Below are positions 26,703-35,480 of a stretch of 64,000 bases of DNA, in pieces. The DNA is taken from NCBI GenBank assembly GCA_028292405.1, contig JAQGMJ010000039.1, forward strand, positions 1 to 64,000, given 5' to 3'. The DNA comes from Betaproteobacteria bacterium. Lineage in GTDB: Bacteria; Pseudomonadota; Gammaproteobacteria; Burkholderiales; JAEUOS01. The position numbers were made by a program, and so were the translations under genes. Each line of letters opens with the position of its first letter. The stretch's first letter is position 1. A model generated the notes under the pieces. The model saw nothing but the letters and a program-made list of their open reading frames with translations, was not told the DNA's origin and did not search any database.

Positions 26703-27407
26703 ATGAGCGCCCCCCTTCCCTACAAATCCGCGCTGATCGTCGGCGCCGGCAGCGGCATCAGCGCCGCCTTCGCGCGGCTGCTGGGCGCGGCCGGGTTGCG
26801 CCTTGCCCTGGCCGCGCGCGATACCGACAAGCTGGCGCCCCTGGCCCGCGAGGTCGGCGCCCACACTTTCGCGGTGGACGCCAGCGACCCGCAGGCGGTG
26901 GCGCAGATGTTCGGCGACGTGGAAATGCGCATCGGCGCACCCGAGGTGGTGCTGTACAACGCCAGCGCGCGCTCGCGCGGGCCGCTGGCCGAGCTCGACC
27001 CGGCGGCGGTGCAGCAGGCGCTGATGGTATCGGCCTACGGCGGCTTTCTGGTGGCGCAGCAGGCCGCCAGGCGCATGCTGCCCAAAGGCAGCGGCGCTAT
27101 TTTCTTCACCGGTGCCTCAGCCAGCGTCAAGGGTTTCGCGCTGTCGGCGCCGTTCGCCATGGGCAAGTTCGCGCTGCGCGGGCTGGCGCAAAGCGCGGCG
27201 CGCGAACTCGGGCCCCAGGGCATACACGTGGCGCACTTCATCATCGATGGCGGAGTGCGCTCTGGCCCCCGGCCAGTGCCCGCCGACAAACCCGACAGCC
27301 TGCTCGATCCGGAGGCGATAGCGCAAACCTATATGGATGTGCTGCGGCAGCACAGGAGTGCGTGGTCGCTGGAGGTGGAACTGCGGCCCTGGGTGGAGAC
27401 GTTCTGA
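26703..27407 (+). CDS. SDR-family oxidoreductase with FxxxK active site
   Basis: 234-aa Rossmann-fold protein. The nucleotide-binding VGAGSGIS (Gly14, Gly16, Gly18), VLYNAS, and the catalytic-region Ser (TGASAS, Ser139) are present, but the usual Tyr of YxxxK is Phe (SAPFAMGKFALRG: Phe151, Lys155). Either the family uses another residue or this member is not a standard dehydrogenase. The C-terminal IHVAHFIIDGGVRSG is typical of a cytoplasmic SDR group. The start is set by CGGAGACCCGA before ATG. Ends in a bidirectional terminator. Confidence 0.88.
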   Translation: MSAPLPYKSALIVGAGSGISAAFARLLGAAGLRLALAARDTDKLAPLAREVGAHTFAVDASDPQAVAQMFGDVEMRIGAPEVVLYNASARSRGPLAELDPAAVQQALMVSAYGGFLVAQQAARRMLPKGSGAIFFTGASASVKGFALSAPFAMGKFALRGLAQSAARELGPQGIHVAHFIIDGGVRSGPRPVPADKPDSLLDPEAIAQTYMDVLRQHRSAWSLEVELRPWVETF

Positions 27408-27410
27408 AAT

Positions 27411-27441
27411 AAAAAAGCGCGCTTGCAGCGCGCTTTTTTTT
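27411..27441. terminator. Bidirectional terminator
   Basis: AAAAAAGCGCGC-TTGCA-GCGCGCTTTTTTTT: perfect GC stem with A run on one side and T run on the other, between two convergent genes, so it works for both. Confidence 0.92.
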
Positions 27442-27452
27442 CCGCATGCGGG

Positions 27453-28625
27453 TCAGTGCAGCAGTTTGCCGTTGGGACCGATCACCGAAGGATCGGTGCC
27501 GCCCCAGCCTTTGCGGGCGGCGGGGCCGTAGTTGACGTAGACGCCGCCGAGGTTGTACTCGCCCATCGCCAGCAGCGCCTTGAGCACCTTTTCGCGAGTG
27601 GGGTTGGGGCCGGCACGCTTGATCGCCTCCACCGTGATCTTGCCAGCGATGAAACCTTCGAAGGTGGGGAAGTTGATCTGCTCGCTGGGCGCGTATTGCT
27701 TCATCACGCGCTGGTACTCGCCGACCACCGGCAGGGTGACCGAGTAGGGGAAGGGAATGGCCTGGATGATCACGGTGCCGCGCGCCTTCTCGGCGCCGGC
27801 GGCCTTGACGATCTCGTCGGCCCAAACCACCGACATGGCGTACATCTGCGCGGAGGCGGCCGGGGAGTTTTTCACCGCACGCACCATTTCGGCGGCGAAG
27901 CGCGAACTCATCAGCATGATGACGGCGTCTGGGTTGGCCTTGATCACTTCGGCCGATGCGGCGGCCATGTTTTCCTTGAACTTCTCCGGGGCGGCGTCGA
28001 TCTTGATCGAGGCGACGACCGGCAGCCCGGCCTTTTTCGCTTCATCCTGGGCCAGCTTTTCCATCGAAGGGCCGAAGGTGGCGCTGAAGTAGGCCACGAC
28101 GACGCGCTTTTTCTGCGTGCTGACGGCCTCCTTGATCAGGGCGGTGGTCTCGTCAGGGTAGCCGGAGCGAAACGGGAAGATGCCGTCGGCGCTAACGATG
28201 GTCTTGTCGCCTTGCAGGGGCGCGACCAGCGGCACGCCGAGTTCGGCGAAAGTGTTCTTTTTCGCCATTTCGGTCAGGCCGCTGGTGTTGACGAAGCCGG
28301 CGAAGGCGACCAGGTCCTTGTTGGCTGCCAGTTCCCTGGAGGCGGCCACCATCTTGGGGCCATTGCCGTCGTCTTCCTTGAAGACCAGCTTGAGCTTCTT
28401 GCCGTTGACCCCGCCGGCGGCGTTGACCGAGGCGAAATAGGCGTTGATGCCGATGTTGATGCCGCGGCCGTTGGCGCCGGTGACGATGTTGGTTTGCGAG
28501 CCGACTTGGCCGACCAGTACTTCCTGGGCCGCGACAGGCGTAGCGACGGTGGTGAGAGCGCTAACAATTGTGGCGAAAAGCGCGTTGAAAAACGCGACGG
28601 ACGCGCGGGTACGTTGCAAAAGCAT
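27453..28625 (-). CDS. Branched-chain-amino-acid-type ABC transporter substrate-binding protein
   Basis: 390-aa periplasmic binding protein of the Leu/Ile/Val (PBP type I) family. Signal peptide (to about residue 33, ATPVAAQ), then VLVGQVGSQT, GINIGINAYFASVNAAGGVNG, KLKLVFKEDDGNGPK, FVNTSGLTEMAKKN and late PTFEGFIAGKITVEAI. No permease or ATPase gene is adjacent, so it is an orphan receptor. ATG 28625 follows GAAGGAGA. The upstream region (28626-28848) carries an inverted repeat that may be an operator. Confidence 0.9.
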   Translation of the reverse strand: MLLQRTRASVAFFNALFATIVSALTTVATPVAAQEVLVGQVGSQTNIVTGANGRGINIGINAYFASVNAAGGVNGKKLKLVFKEDDGNGPKMVAASRELAANKDLVAFAGFVNTSGLTEMAKKNTFAELGVPLVAPLQGDKTIVSADGIFPFRSGYPDETTALIKEAVSTQKKRVVVAYFSATFGPSMEKLAQDEAKKAGLPVVASIKIDAAPEKFKENMAAASAEVIKANPDAVIMLMSSRFAAEMVRAVKNSPAASAQMYAMSVVWADEIVKAAGAEKARGTVIIQAIPFPYSVTLPVVGEYQRVMKQYAPSEQINFPTFEGFIAGKITVEAIKRAGPNPTREKVLKALLAMGEYNLGGVYVNYGPAARKGWGGTDPSVIGPNGKLLH

Positions 28626-28702
28626 ATATCTCCTTCGGAACCGGCCTGCCTGGCTACGGGCCAACCGCAACGGCAGATCTTCTTGACCCTATTGGCAAAA
28701 AC

Positions 28703-28724
28703 CAGGACAAATATAGCTGTCCTG
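28703..28724. promoter_or_regulatory. CAGGACA/TGTCCTG inverted repeat between divergent genes
   Basis: CAGGACA (28703-28709), 8-base spacer, TGTCCTG (28718-28724); a further TTGTCCT half-site lies at 28764-28770. Symmetric site in the divergent intergenic region of the receptor and GIY-YIG genes, so an operator for a dimeric regulator is plausible; no candidate regulator is adjacent. Confidence 0.4.
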
Positions 28725-28848
28725 CGCTTTGTTTCTGTTGAGTATTATGACGGACTAATGCAGTTGTCCTACAAAAAGAAAGGCTATAAATGTCAAAGAA
28801 TGTTTCGGCGCTGCATCCAGGTTCATTGTTCGATAATCAATACTACTG

Positions 28849-29289
28849 ATGGCCTGGTTTCTGTACGTGCTAGAGTGCCGGGACGGCAGCCTCTATACCG
28901 GCATTGCGGTGGATGTGGCGATGCGCTATGCGGCCCATGCCAGCGGACGCGGGGCCCGCTACACCCGTTCCCATCCGCCGCGGCAGGTGTTGCTGACCCT
29001 GCCTTATCCCGATCGCTCCAGCGCCTCGAAAGCGGAATACGCCATGAAGCAACTGAGCGCCGCGCAAAAGCGCGCCTATGCATTGGCGCTGTCCACCGGG
29101 ATGGCGCAATCCACCGGGATGGCGCTATCCACAGGGGTGGCGCAATCCACAGGGGTGGCGCTATCCACAGGGGTGGCGCAATCCGGTATGCGGGAGGGAG
29201 GCGCTGCCGGTGCCAGGTCGCGCAAACTTCCGGGGCCGCGACGCCGGGCGCGCGGTGCCCGCCGTTTCAGGCGGCGCGGCTTGCGCTGA
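28849..29289 (+). CDS. GIY-YIG (UPF0213-like) nuclease-fold protein with repeat tail
   Basis: 146-aa protein. Residues 1-82 match the UPF0213/YhbQ-type GIY-YIG domain: WFLYVLECRDGSLYTGIAVD (YVL and YTG), RYAAHASGRGARYTRSHPP, and the catalytic-region Glu in SKAEYAMKQLS. Standard members stop near 85-100 aa; here the tail is ALSTGM/AQSTGV repeated about five and a half times and a basic RRRARGARRFRRRG end. The repeat arises from an 18-bp tandem DNA array (29085-29184). Whether the tail is functional or an in-frame expansion is unclear. No clear ribosome site before ATG. Confidence 0.85.
   Translation: MAWFLYVLECRDGSLYTGIAVDVAMRYAAHASGRGARYTRSHPPRQVLLTLPYPDRSSASKAEYAMKQLSAAQKRAYALALSTGMAQSTGMALSTGVAQSTGVALSTGVAQSGMREGGAAGARSRKLPGPRRRARGARRFRRRGLR
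29085..29184. repeat. 18-bp tandem repeat array in GIY-YIG gene
   Basis: About 5.6 copies of GGCGC(A/T)(A/G)TCCAC(C/A)GGG(A/G)T, with even and odd copies differing so that a 36-bp pair repeats; read in the GIY-YIG frame it gives six-residue units. Because 18 is a multiple of three, copy number can change without a frameshift. Confidence 0.9.
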
Positions 29290-29886
29290 TGGCGCAGAGC
29301 AACTGCAATTCGTCGCACCAGCGGGTCCGGGGCCATGCATCCGCCGTAGTCTTCGCCGATCAGGCGTTGCAGGCGCGCGGCGCATTCGGCGTTGTTCCAG
29401 ATCGCGGTAATCTGCTGCAGGATGCCCGGGCTGAGCACCTCGAGCGCACAGCAGACCTCGAGCCGGCGCGGCGGCGGACGCGGCGCGTCGATCATTTCCG
29501 GGCTGAGGGCAATCACCGGTGCGGTCGAACCGCGATTGCGCACACTGCTCAGTTCGGCGACAGCGGCTTCGGCCACCTTGCCTTCGGGGGTTTGGAAGGC
29601 GGCGGTGAAGCCGAGGTTGACGCTGGTTCCCTTGCGGGGCCTCGCCCGGCCGGGTGCGAGGTCGTCGGCGGTGAAAGCGGGAAGCATGCCGTGAATGACG
29701 GCGGCCGGCGCGTTTTCGGCCATCCCCTGCCGCAGAAAGATGGTGTCCTGCGCGGAGGGGCCGTTGGCGGCGGGGATTTCAAGCTCGCCGTGGACGCCGG
29801 CGAGCCGGCGGCCGGGTCAGCGCGGAGAGCGGCTGGGTGCGCAGCAAGAAACGGTCGAGGGAAGTAGCGCCATCCGGGGCAATCAC
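29267..29886 (-). pseudogene. Hypothetical gene with frameshift(s)
   Basis: Starts with GTG 29886, overlapping the upstream TGA by GTGA. The first frame reads IAPDGATSLDRFLLRTQPLS then stops at 29779; the same protein appears to continue in a second frame from about 29817 (GVHGELEIPAANGPSAQDTI, then MAENAPAAVIHGMLP and CALEVLSPGILQQITAIWNN). A shift must lie between 29817 and 29781. Near 29340 a third frame gives a plausible end (RTRWCDELQLLCAISASRAA, stop 29267-29269); without a shift the second frame runs antisense through the 18-bp array. No family recognised. A sequencing error cannot be excluded. Confidence 0.5.
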
Positions 29887-30035
29887 CGGCAGGGGCGTTC
29901 GTCGACCTGGTCGGCGGTGGGCTGGCCGAGCACGCGCGCCAGCACGTCTTCGAGCCAGATCACGCGCGCTTCCAGCGACGCGACGCGGCGCTTCAGGTCG
30001 CGCTCGAGTTGGTGTTCACGATTGTTGGCGGACAT
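29883..30035 (-). CDS. 50-aa coiled-coil protein
   Basis: Minus-strand ATG 30035 encodes 50 residues: MSANNREHQLERDLKRRV followed by LEARVIWLEDVLARVLG, with leucine/valine spacing of a coiled coil. Ends CR* with its TGA overlapping the GTG of the frameshifted gene (GTGA), the usual sign of translational coupling. No strong ribosome site is visible. Function unknown. Confidence 0.5.
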   Translation of the reverse strand: MSANNREHQLERDLKRRVASLEARVIWLEDVLARVLGQPTADQVDERPCR

Positions 30036-30195
30036 GGGCCGGGGCGGCACGCGCAAGGCGCGGCAGTGGGAGACGGGACCATGTTAATCCGCACGCAAGA
30101 GCCGCATAAGCGCGAGCACGCGTAGAAAGGCAGGCCAGTTCGTTATCATGCGCGGCGCGGCTTTGTGTCGCGGAAAAACAGCGGAGACGACCTCA

Positions 30196-31248
30196 ATGAA
30201 TCCCTTTCCACGCGCGTTGATGCATGCGCTCACTTCCTGGAAGAACCTTGCAGATCAGGCGCTGACGACGCGGCCGCGGACCGCACTACTGAGGCTCGGC
30301 TTGGCCTTGGCCGCCACCGCGGCCATGTTGCCCGGCGCAGCGCAGGCGCAGACGAAAATCATCCACCCGCTCCGCCTGATCGTGCCTTATGTGCCGGGCG
30401 GCAGCACCGACATCTTGTCGCGCCTGCTGGGGCCGGCGCTGGGCGAGGAGTTCGGCCAGTCGGTGGTGATCGACAACCGGCCGGGCGGCGGCAGCACCAT
30501 CGGCACGCAGTTCGTCGCCAAGGCGGCGGCGGACGGCTACACCCTGGGGATGATGGACGCAGCGTTCATCACCAATCCGAGCCTGATGAAGACACTGCCC
30601 TACGACACACTGAAGGACTTCACCCCGATAGTGCTGGTGGCTACCTCGCCCTTGGTGATGGTGGTACCGACGGCTTCGCCGGCGAAAAGCGTGGCCGAGT
30701 TCGTGACGTATGCCAAAAGCCGCAACGGCAAGATTTCCTTCGGCTCGGCCGGCATCGGTACCGGGGTGCACCTGGCGGCCGAGCAGTTCCGCGCCGCCAC
30801 CGGCCTCAACATGACCCACATCCCGTACAAGGGTACCGGCCAGGCGGTGACCGAACTGGTGAGCGGGCAGACCGACATGATGTTCACCACCCAGAGCAGC
30901 GCCAAGCCGATGAGCGCGGCCGGGCGGATGCGCCCGCTGGGCATCACCAGCCCGAAGCGCAGCGCCGTCATGCCGGACGTACCGACTTTTATTGAGGCTG
31001 GCTGGCCGATGGTCGATGCAGTGACGATCAACGGCATCGTCGGCCCGGCGGGAATGCCGGCCGACTACGTCAAGCGGGTCAACGCGGCGATGAACCGCGC
31101 GCTGAAGAACAAGGAGATACTCGAGAAGATGGCGGACCAGGGCTTCGTTCCCGCCGGCGGCAGCCCGGAGGATTTCGCCGCCTGGATCCGCAGCGAGATT
31201 CCGAAGTGGAACAAGATCGTCAAGGATGCCGACATCAAGGTGGAATGA
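30196..31248 (+). CDS. Bug/TctC-family receptor
   Basis: 350-aa solute-binding protein of the Bug family with an unusually long N-terminal region: the hydrophobic core (LLRLGLALAATAAMLPGAAQA) lies at about residues 34-56, so the n-region is ~30 residues. Mature motifs: LRLIVPYVPGGSTDILSRL, VIDNRPGGGSTIGTQFVAK, THIPYKGTGQAVTELVSGQ. GGAGA is upstream of ATG 30196. It is 192 bases before an enolase-superfamily gene on the same strand and may supply that enzyme's acid substrate. No TctAB partner. Confidence 0.9.
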   Translation: MNPFPRALMHALTSWKNLADQALTTRPRTALLRLGLALAATAAMLPGAAQAQTKIIHPLRLIVPYVPGGSTDILSRLLGPALGEEFGQSVVIDNRPGGGSTIGTQFVAKAAADGYTLGMMDAAFITNPSLMKTLPYDTLKDFTPIVLVATSPLVMVVPTASPAKSVAEFVTYAKSRNGKISFGSAGIGTGVHLAAEQFRAATGLNMTHIPYKGTGQAVTELVSGQTDMMFTTQSSAKPMSAAGRMRPLGITSPKRSAVMPDVPTFIEAGWPMVDAVTINGIVGPAGMPADYVKRVNAAMNRALKNKEILEKMADQGFVPAGGSPEDFAAWIRSEIPKWNKIVKDADIKVE

Positions 31249-31440
31249 AATCGCGTCGCCAGCAGGATTGCAACCGCGGGGCGGGCCCTTTCGTAACTCC
31301 TCGTAACTCCTGGTGACTCCTGTAGCTCTTTGGTACTAGCGTCCTTCACCCTTGGACGCATTGTCGGCCGCGCCGCGAGCGGCCTACAATTCCGCAACTC
31401 TCGCGCCTCAACCCGGAATAGAAAGCACCGCCGCAACACC

Positions 31441-32529
31441 ATGACCATCAAATCCATCGACACCATCGCCCTAGACCTGCCGTATGAAATCCATGGGCCG
31501 CGCCCGCTGTTCGCCGGCACTTCGCGCAACATGGACATCCTGCTGGTGCGGGTGGAAACCGAGGCCGGCGTAGTCGGCTGGGGCGAAGCCTTCGGCTACG
31601 GCGTCTGGCCGGCCACCCGCGCAGCGATGAAGGCGCTGGTGGCGCCGCTCGCCATCGGCGGCGACGAGCGCGACATCGGCAAGCTGATGGAGGGCCTGAA
31701 CCGCAAGCTGCACCTGGTCGGCCGCACCGGCCCGGTGGTCTATGCGCTCTCGGGCCTCGACATCGCGCTGTGGGACATCGCCGGCAAAGTGGCGGACAAA
31801 CCGATCTCGGCCCTGCTTGGCGGCGCGCGCCACGACAAGCTGCCCTGCTACGCCAGCCTGATGCGCTATACCGACCCCGCGCTGGTGGCGAAGAACGCAA
31901 AAATGGCGGTGGACCGCGGCTTCAAGGCGGTCAAGCTGCACGAGATCACCGAAGCGCAGGTAAAGGCGGCGCGCGAGGCCATCGGTCCTGAGGTGAAACT
32001 GATGATGGACGTGAACTGCCCGTGGAACGTCAGCGAGGCGCTGGCGATCGCCGACAGCGTGCGCGGCTACGACCTTACCTGGTTCGAAGAGCCGATCTGG
32101 CCGCCGGAAGATTTCAATGCCCTGGCCGAAGTGCGCCGCGCCTGCGGCATTCCGATCACCGCCGGCGAGAATGCGATGAGCCCGAAAAACTTCGAGCAGA
32201 TGTTCGAGGCCCATGCGGTGGACATCGCCCAGCCTTCGGTGACCAAGATCGGCGGCATCTCGGCAATGCTGGAAATCGCCGCGCTGGCGGCCAAGCACGG
32301 CGTCAAGCTGGTTCCACACTGTCCCTATTTCGGCCCAGGCCTGCTGGCCAGCGTGCACATCGCCGCCGCCTTTGCCGAAGAAACGATGATCGAATATTCC
32401 TGGGCCGACCTTGGCGCAAACCCGCTGGGCGACGCCATCGAGGTGAAAGACGGCTACATCAAGGTGCCGACCGGCCCGGGCCTGGGCCGGGATCCGGACC
32501 CGGCGGTGCTGATGCAGTACGGCAGCTGA
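31441..32529 (+). CDS. Mandelate racemase/muconate lactonizing enzyme family protein
   Basis: 362-aa enolase-superfamily enzyme that abstracts the proton alpha to a carboxylate. Capping domain at the N-terminus, then the TIM barrel: FKAVKLHE (Lys-x-His at the second strand), LMMDVNCPW (Asp), WFEEPIWPPED (Glu), TAGENAMSP (Glu), and LVPHCPYFGPG (His, expected base). Metal ligands Asp/Glu/Glu are intact. The substrate (an aldonate, galactarate-like acid or muconate) is not decided. The Bug receptor upstream is consistent with a sugar-acid or hydroxy-acid route (inference). Confidence 0.9.
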   Translation: MTIKSIDTIALDLPYEIHGPRPLFAGTSRNMDILLVRVETEAGVVGWGEAFGYGVWPATRAAMKALVAPLAIGGDERDIGKLMEGLNRKLHLVGRTGPVVYALSGLDIALWDIAGKVADKPISALLGGARHDKLPCYASLMRYTDPALVAKNAKMAVDRGFKAVKLHEITEAQVKAAREAIGPEVKLMMDVNCPWNVSEALAIADSVRGYDLTWFEEPIWPPEDFNALAEVRRACGIPITAGENAMSPKNFEQMFEAHAVDIAQPSVTKIGGISAMLEIAALAAKHGVKLVPHCPYFGPGLLASVHIAAAFAEETMIEYSWADLGANPLGDAIEVKDGYIKVPTGPGLGRDPDPAVLMQYGS

Positions 32530-32568
32530 GCAAGCTGCTCCGTTGTGTGAGCCGTAGCTGCGGCAACA

Positions 32569-33306
32569 CTACTTCGGGCTGCCCCCGCAAAGTTTGAGAT
32601 TGGTGCGCGCGGCGCGGGCGATCGGCTTATAGGTGTCGGCGTCGCTCGGCGGGTAGCCTTCGTCGATCGCCTTGGCATCCATCCCCGCCAGTTCGCGTAA
32701 GGGCTCGAGCACCTTGCGGCACTCCGCCATGTCGCCCTGGTGATAGAGGGCGACGGCGAGGTCGTTGCGGATGCGGCTTTCCTCGAAGTCATTGAGAACG
32801 CGCTTGCAGGCACCGAGCAGGGGCGCCAGCGTGTTGCGCGCTTGCGCATAATCCTTCTTGTCATAGGCCTGCTTGAACGAAGCGCGGGTCTTTTTCATTT
32901 CAGCGCTCCTGCAGCCGGGCGGCGGCAGCAGGTAGATGCCGCCGATGGCGGCACGCGCGCCGCAGAAAAAGCGGCAGGCGTCGCCCTTGTCGGACACGTC
33001 GAGATCCGCGCCCTTGAGGACGAAGTCGATCACGCAGGCTTTCGAGCCGGGCTCGGTCTCGACCTTCGCCTGCCTGCCGCGAATCGCGCCATCGACATCG
33101 CAACTGTGGCCGTTGGCGCCGTACGACTGCAGGGTGAATTTCTGTGCGCCGCCGGCCGCGGGACCGATGACCAGGTTGCCGGAACCGCCTTCGCCGATGT
33201 ATTCCCCCGGCGCCAGTCCCGCGCCCTGGGCATGGGCGAAAGGAACATGCAGCGCGCAAACCACGGCCAGCACGGGCAGGAAGCGGAGGACGAATTTTAT
33301 TTTCAT
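32569..33306 (-). CDS. Exported protein, unknown function
   Basis: 245-aa protein with a signal peptide (MKIKFVLRFLPVLAVVCALHVPFAHA) and two parts: a beta-rich first half (GEYIGEGGSGNLVIGPAAG, several cysteines: HSCDVD, KACVID, CRFFCG) and a helical second half (RASFKQAYDKKDYAQARNTL) of tetratricopeptide-like helices. Periplasmic; cysteines may be disulfide-bonded. ATG 33306 gives a clean signal peptide; an in-frame ATG at 33384 has a much better ribosome site (AGGAGACGGCG) and would put 26 residues before it, so the true start is uncertain. Confidence 0.7.
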   Translation of the reverse strand: MKIKFVLRFLPVLAVVCALHVPFAHAQGAGLAPGEYIGEGGSGNLVIGPAAGGAQKFTLQSYGANGHSCDVDGAIRGRQAKVETEPGSKACVIDFVLKGADLDVSDKGDACRFFCGARAAIGGIYLLPPPGCRSAEMKKTRASFKQAYDKKDYAQARNTLAPLLGACKRVLNDFEESRIRNDLAVALYHQGDMAECRKVLEPLRELAGMDAKAIDEGYPPSDADTYKPIARAARTNLKLCGGSPK

Positions 33307-33612
33307 GCCGGCAATCATACCGCGACACATTCCCCGTGCAACGGTGGCGCGGGCGATCCGTGGGTCAGGCGCGAACATGTTCATCGCCGTCTCCTGCAGA
33401 TGAGTTCCCCAATCAATCGCATCCATACGCGAAGCGTTACGTAAAAACGCTGAAAGACGCACATTTTTTTGATTTTGCCTCGCCCAAGCGCCGTGCACAA
33501 GCACGATGCCAGTGCCATAATCATTCGCAGGTCTCAATAAGTAATAATCAGTGGGGAGCGGCCGGGGCTTCGCGCCCAAGCCGATCGAGCGCATAAAACC
33601 GCCGGAGGTTGA
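33307..33612. other. Intergenic region before histidine kinase
   Basis: 306 bases between divergent genes. The left 78 bases may be the 5' part of the exported protein (alternative start 33384). The rest holds an A/T-rich stretch (33470s) and the kinase ribosome site CGGAGGTT (33603-33610); no clear operator found. Confidence 0.4.
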
Positions 33613-35400
33613 ATGCCGGACAAGTCTTCCGACTTGGGCGAAATTCCGGAACACATGGAATTACAAGCGGGATCACAAGCGGGACTACACGCGGCGCCGC
33701 GACAGGACTTTCTCGCCACCTTGCCGGCCGGGCGCGGGGAGCGCCGCCTGGCCATCGCGATCGCACTGGTGTCCCTGGTGTTTTTCATCGGCTTCGCGCC
33801 GTACGCGAAATTGCCGCTGGGCGAGGTATGGGCTTTCATCCCGCTCTACGAGTCGGCGCTGGTGGTCACCGACCTGATCACCGCCATCCTGCTGTTCGGC
33901 CAATACGGCTTTTTGCGTTCGCGCGCCCTACTGGTGCTGGCGTGCGCCTACCTGTTCACCACGCTGATGACGGTGGCGCACGCGCTCTCCTTTCCCGGCC
34001 TGTTCAGCCCTTCCGGCCTGCTTTCCGGCGGCGCCCAGACCACCGCCTGGCTTTACGTGTTGTGGCACGCCGGATTTCCCTTCCTGGTGATGGCCTATGC
34101 CGTGATGCAGCGCCCGGGCCAGGTGAGCGTGGACCATGCCTGGGACCCGGCGGGGCACGCGGCGGCGCGGCGCGCCATCGGCATCGGCGTGGCCGTGGTG
34201 GTGGCCGGTGTCGCCGCGCTGACCGTGCTGGTCACCGCCGGCCATGACCTGCTGCCGGCCATCATGCAGGGGCCGCGCTACGCGCCGGCGGCGTTGTTCA
34301 TCATCGGCGGCGCCTGGAGCTTTTCCCTGGTGGCGCTGCTGCTGCTGTGGCGGCGCACGCCGCGCACCGTGCTCGACCTCTGGCTGATGGCGGTGATGTG
34401 CGGCTGGCTGGCCGACATCGCCCTGTCGGCGGTGCTCAACGGCGGCCGATTCGACCTGGGGTTTTACGCTGGGCGCGTTTACGGCCTGCTCGCCGGCAGC
34501 TTCGTCATGATGGTGCTGCTGATCAACAACGGCAGGCTCTACGCCCACCTGGTGCTGGCGCACGAGAACGAGCGCCGGGCGCTGCGCCGGGAACTGCAAA
34601 AGGCCACCGCGTTGCGCGCCGCCAACCAGGCGCTGGACGCTTTTTCGTATTCCGTTTCGCATGATCTGCGCGCCCCCTTGCGCCGGGTCGACGGCTACGC
34701 CCGCATGCTGGAGGAGGACTACAGCGAGCGATTGGGCGAGGAAGGCCGGCGCCTGCTGCAGGTGGTGCGCGAAGGCAGCCGCAAGATGAGCGGCCTGATC
34801 GACAGTCTGCTGGAATTCTCGCGCCTGGGCAACGCCGCGCTGACTACCCGGCTGCTGTCGCTGGACGAACTGATGCGCCAGGCGATCGACGAGCAGCGCG
34901 GCGACTGCGCCGGGCGCGACATCGAATTCTCCATCGCTGCCTTGGGCGAGGTGAAGTGCGACCCCGCGCTGCTGCGCCATGCGCTGGCCAACCTGATCGG
35001 CAATGCCATCAAGTACACCCGCAACAAGGCGCATGCGCGCGTCGAGATCGGCCGGCTGGCGCCGGCCGGCATACGCGAAAATCCAGACGAGGCGCCGCCG
35101 GTATTTTTCATCCGCGACAACGGCGCCGGTTTCGACATGCGCTACAGCAGCAAACTGTTCAACGTATTCCAGCGTCTGCACGCCGACCACGAATACGAAG
35201 GCACCGGCGTCGGCCTGGCGATCGTGCAACGGGTGATCGGCCGGCATGGCGGCCGGGTCTGGGCCGAGGCGCGCCTGGGCGAAGGCGCGGTATTTTATTT
35301 CACCCTGGCGCCCGAGCCGAACACCGCACCGGACTTGCCCGACCCCGGTCCGCAGACGGAAGATTTCAGCGAGCCCCTGCAGCGCCGCAGCCCGGGCTAG
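33613..35400 (+). CDS. MASE4-like membrane sensor histidine kinase
   Basis: 595-aa protein. Residues ~40-310 form eight or so membrane helices with ERRLAIAIALVSLVFFIGFAPYAK, TLMTVAHALSFPGLFSP and LWHAGFPFLVMAYAV, resembling the MASE4 sensory domain. HisKA follows with phospho-acceptor DAFSYSVSHDLRAPLRRVDGYAR (His at about residue 355), then an ATPase domain (N box LANLIGNAIKYTRN; G1 FIRDNGAGFDM; G2 EGTGVGLAIVQRV). A cytoplasmic-facing kinase with no response regulator gene adjacent (orphan). CGGAGG lies before ATG 33613. Confidence 0.9.
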   Translation: MPDKSSDLGEIPEHMELQAGSQAGLHAAPRQDFLATLPAGRGERRLAIAIALVSLVFFIGFAPYAKLPLGEVWAFIPLYESALVVTDLITAILLFGQYGFLRSRALLVLACAYLFTTLMTVAHALSFPGLFSPSGLLSGGAQTTAWLYVLWHAGFPFLVMAYAVMQRPGQVSVDHAWDPAGHAAARRAIGIGVAVVVAGVAALTVLVTAGHDLLPAIMQGPRYAPAALFIIGGAWSFSLVALLLLWRRTPRTVLDLWLMAVMCGWLADIALSAVLNGGRFDLGFYAGRVYGLLAGSFVMMVLLINNGRLYAHLVLAHENERRALRRELQKATALRAANQALDAFSYSVSHDLRAPLRRVDGYARMLEEDYSERLGEEGRRLLQVVREGSRKMSGLIDSLLEFSRLGNAALTTRLLSLDELMRQAIDEQRGDCAGRDIEFSIAALGEVKCDPALLRHALANLIGNAIKYTRNKAHARVEIGRLAPAGIRENPDEAPPVFFIRDNGAGFDMRYSSKLFNVFQRLHADHEYEGTGVGLAIVQRVIGRHGGRVWAEARLGEGAVFYFTLAPEPNTAPDLPDPGPQTEDFSEPLQRRSPG

Positions 35401-35480
35401 GCCGGCCGCGCCCCATACCATCCGCCCGGCGCGCCGAAGTTCGGGCAAGATAGCGCGCAATCACTCCCGACGACTCCGCC

